This document shows, one piece after another, positions 60,936 to 64,000 of a stretch of DNA of 64,000 nucleotides. Each line of letters opens with the position of its first letter. The first letter of the stretch is position 1. Below the pieces are notes generated by a model. The model searched no databases and was not told the DNA's origin. It was given only the letters and a program-made list of their open reading frames with translations. The stretch lies in assembly GCA_003024785.1 (NCBI GenBank), contig PUQB01000131.1:62001-126000 (forward strand). Reading direction: 5' to 3'. This stretch comes from Selaginella tamariscina (Eukaryota > Streptophyta > Lycopodiopsida > Selaginellales > Selaginellaceae). A program made the translations under genes and the position numbers.

Positions 60936-62640
60936 CAGTCTTGTGCAGTATCACAGTACACCACTTCGACTACGCTAGTTATGACAACCGTAAGTTTTCC
61001 TCTAGGTCTCTTAAGGTTGTCCCTTCCTAGGTCTTTGACATTATTTTGGGATGTGATTGGTTAAAGCAGTTGAAAGGTATGTGTGATTTTTCACTCTCTC
61101 TTCCCATATTATGCTTAGAGTTTGTGTCTCTATAGTCTGTTCCTTTATGTTTAGAGAAGCTTGTTGCTGTTTGTATCACGCATACAACTCATTTGATTCC
61201 GGTCTTGAGGTAGTGTTCATCTCAACATATTCAAATACTTGATCTGTCATCAAAGTCGAGCACACTGCATCGAACAACTTAAGCATTAGTATGTAAGTTT
61301 GTTCAAATTTGATTTGTCCCAAGGTGCACATGTGAAACTCAACACTATATACCACTAGTAATGCAAAGCATTTCAAAGTCCAGTTCAATGCAAATCACCA
61401 AAAAGTTATTAGCCATGCAAACAGCTATTATTGATATAATCGATAACGGATGTGTCGTTCATTATGGAGTCCATGAGCATGTAAACCTCATTTAATTCTC
61501 AAGACTGAAGGATCTTTACAATTCTATGGATTATCAACCTCTCAACGATGTTACTGTCAAAGATGTTTATCCACTCCCAAACTTTGCAGATCTATTAAAT
61601 CGATTGGGTCAGAGTTGATGGTTTTTAAGTTGGATTTGGCATCAGGATATTGGTAGGTTCGTATGGCTAAGAAGGATATTCCAAAAAAGCCTTCCAGACA
61701 CCATTTGGTCTTTATGAAGTTTTGGTCATGCCTTTTGGATTAACTTTAACTCCTACCACCTTTCAACGCATGATGAATGAGCTTCTTTTAGATATGTCTG
61801 ATATCACTACCGATTTCATCAATGATGTGCTAATTCATGGGTCTAGTTCTTGAGAGGATCACATTCATCATGTACGGCAAGTTTTCGATCGATTTTGAAA
61901 AGCTGGCTTGAAGTTGAAACTTGAGAAGTGTGTGTTCGATTTGACCAACACCACTTACTTGGGTTATCATATATCTCGAGAGAGTTTACAGGTGGATCCA
62001 ATAAAGTTGCAAGCTATTCGAGAGTTCCCTCGTTCCCTATGGTATAATAAGTCTAGTGTTTCTTAGGCAAGGTGCAGTACTTGGGTTGGTTCATCGATTA
62101 TCTCGTTAACCAAATTGCCCCTCTTTGAGAATTAGTTCATCCATAAGTACCTTTCAGGTGGACTCTTAGTGTCAGTAAGCATTTGACCAATTAAAAAAGT
62201 TCTTAATAACTCCACCATTGCTTCAATACTTAGATTTTACTTGTCCATTCATTTTTCGAGTAGATGCGTTACATATTGTATTAATAGTGTGTTGATGCAA
62301 ATCGATGTTGTAAATTCTTTTATTTGACACCCAGTAGCTTACATTAGTCAAATACTCGAGCCTACTGAGCGAAATTATTCTATTACTAAAAAGAATGCTT
62401 TGTTATTGTTTGAGTTTTGAACAACTTCATGCCTACTTACATGAAAGTGAAACACTTTTAGAGTGTGATCATGCTGCTATCATTTCCTTATTAAACGGAA
62501 AAATTTGGTAGGTCGTGTAGCCAAATGGGTACATGTTGTGTCATAAAAACATTTGAAGGTATATTCTCAGAAATAATTTGAGCATTTTACTATTGATTCA
62601 ATTGAACATTTTATTCAATTAATATTTGATCCGGACGGCC
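60936..62640 (+). mobile_element. Old Ty3/gypsy element, protease-RT part (O2 right)
   Basis: Resumes with the end of an aspartic-protease region (about 60960-61080), a linker, then reverse transcriptase (about 61500-62060) and RNase H-like remains to about 62630. The order continues the gag and zinc knuckle seen at 53654-54780. No integrase or LTR follows. Heavily broken. Confidence 0.7.
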
Positions 62641-63687
62641 AAAACGAATGTGTTTTAACATACATAATTTATGTGTATATTTATATTCTTTTAAATATAG
62701 TATTATTAACAAATTAAAATATACCAGTAGTAGTTTATCCATATATATATATATATGTATGCATATGCATATACTTAAGTAAAATGTTATTTCACTTAAA
62801 TTTTAGAACATATATACATGTTATAAACTTTCTAATTTTATCAAAATTATAATGTTCATGTAACTTATTGTTTTTATAAACATTTTAACTCATATATTGT
62901 GTTAGAACTTGAATATAAAATTAAAGACCATATTACTGTTTAATAAAAGAAAAATGAGTTAACCTGAAAGTTTAATTATTTAATAATATGCTATGTTTAA
63001 GGTTTAATGAAGTATATATATAAAGAATAATTTGTCCAAACTGTAATTTAATCTTAAGTTTTACTTAAGAAATTTTAAATATATAAAAATTAAAATATAC
63101 TCAAGAAGTATGTACAAATATGTTTATTGTTTAAAGTTGTTACACATGGGAACAAATGTCTATATGTGCACAAATGAAACATAATAATTGAGATAATAAT
63201 AAATTAAATTTTAATGTATAATATAAACTTTGAATGAATTTGTATTATTACTTAATTGAAGAAAGCTTGAAGTTTCTTATTCAGATGTTATATTATATCT
63301 ATAAAAATTTTTACATTAAATGTGTTAACAAGTAATATCCACACAACAGAATCTTTGAAGAATATTCCTTTGCAATTTTTTGGCATAAATTTTATTTGGA
63401 AATCAATTTCATTAACATAAACTTGGTATCTACAAAAATTATTTTAAAAAGTTCCATTTTGCCGGAATTGAAAAAATAATATACTTGTCTTCACTTTCTG
63501 CTTAGTGAACTATATAAAAAATAAACTATTAATACATATGTGTGCGCGCGAGCGTGTGTGTGTTGCATTAGAAAGTTTAGAAAACATCATGAATTAAGCT
63601 AATGTAATAATTAATAAGCTACACACACACACACACACAAACACACTATATATATATTTATATATATATAGTTTCACATTCATATAT
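62641..63687. other. AT-rich intergenic DNA
   Basis: No coding signal. Short TG and CA/TA microsatellites near 63541-63562 and 63621-63670. Confidence 0.7.
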
Positions 63688-63927
63688 ATGATTAACTACC
63701 CTGTAAGAAAACCATCTTTGAGAATGGTTTATTCTTCATCAACGGATGGGATTTGCACATCATGTCGTGGTCTTTTATCAGTAGAATTCTCCTCAACACG
63801 TCGGAGAATCGAGAATAGTCTATCGAATAAATGGGATGTCGGGGTTATCAGATCTAACGAACGGTCGATAAGCAACAAAGCAGCAGGCCTGGTGGCTCGT
63901 CCGAAGCTGTCCGAAGAGAGAAACTAG
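63688..63927 (+). CDS. Unrecognised 79-codon reading frame
   Basis: Runs from an ATG (MINYPVRKPSLRMVYSSSTD) to TAG at 63927. It is serine- and arginine-rich with two cysteines as CTSC and no known motif. Its base composition is balanced, like the host exons and unlike the flanking AT-rich DNA, so it could be the first exon or whole of a small gene, or an exon of a gene continuing beyond the window. No function is proposed. Confidence 0.3.
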   Translation: MINYPVRKPSLRMVYSSSTDGICTSCRGLLSVEFSSTRRRIENSLSNKWDVGVIRSNERSISNKAAGLVARPKLSEERN

Positions 63928-64000
63928 ACCCAGACTAAATAGCTAGATATATACCAGATATTAACCCTCATGTACAACTATGTATACCTCTATCCTATTT

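Overview
This is a stretch of a land-plant nuclear genome. Evidence: intron-rich genes with short AT-rich GT-AG introns, plant-type transcription factors (MYB-CC/PHR, NF-YA, SBP/SPL), a long S-type pentatricopeptide repeat (PPR) protein, and Ty3/gypsy chromoviruses. The PPR style (about 31-residue repeats built on MPExxVVSWxxM) and compact introns full of TG/GA microsatellites suggest a seed-free lineage (lycophyte, fern or bryophyte); that is inference.

Layout. 1-9185: three layers of Ty3/gypsy fossils. The end of a chromovirus (1-1596, +) and a nearly full-length relative (2631-8698, -, 5-bp target duplication CAAGG) both sit in an older, decayed gypsy element (+). 10136-12013 (+): PHR1-like MYB-CC transcription factor. 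12681-17310 (+): PDS5-like cohesin cofactor. 18064-20416 (-): NF-YA subunit. 21021-22931 (-): PPR protein. 22996-24405 (+): inositol polyphosphate multikinase (IPK2), divergent from the PPR gene with only 64 bp between start codons and carrying what looks like a U12-type AT-AC intron. 26368-31733 (-): 21-exon SAPS-domain phosphatase-associated protein with a repeat-bearing 5' leader. 32.2-48.3 kb: no host gene recognised; AT-rich DNA, a 271-bp MITE-like foldback element, an imperfect 115-bp direct repeat, and decayed gypsy fossils (-). 48529-49974 (-): SBP-box factor of the RTYF type with a degenerate miR156 complementary site. 53.6-62.6 kb: an old gypsy element (+) split by a chromovirus (54826-60935, +). 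The window ends with AT-rich DNA and an unrecognised 79-codon frame.

Connections. PHR factors bind GNATATNC (P1BS) sites and are controlled by SPX proteins that sense inositol pyrophosphates, whose precursors come from kinases such as IPK2. Here a PHR-like gene lies about 11 kb from an IPK2 gene whose very short divergent promoter holds three P1BS matches in 37 bp. The motif cluster is visible; the regulatory link is inference.

Caveat on quality. Nearly every host gene carries one or more single-base frame conflicts at otherwise conserved positions (PHR, PDS5, NF-YA, PPR, IPK2, SAPS). Uncorrected assembly indels are the simplest explanation, so exon models are given with the conflict points marked. 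I found no convincing new multigene system; the best leads are the U12 intron, the P1BS cluster, the degenerate miR156 site and the nested-element structures.
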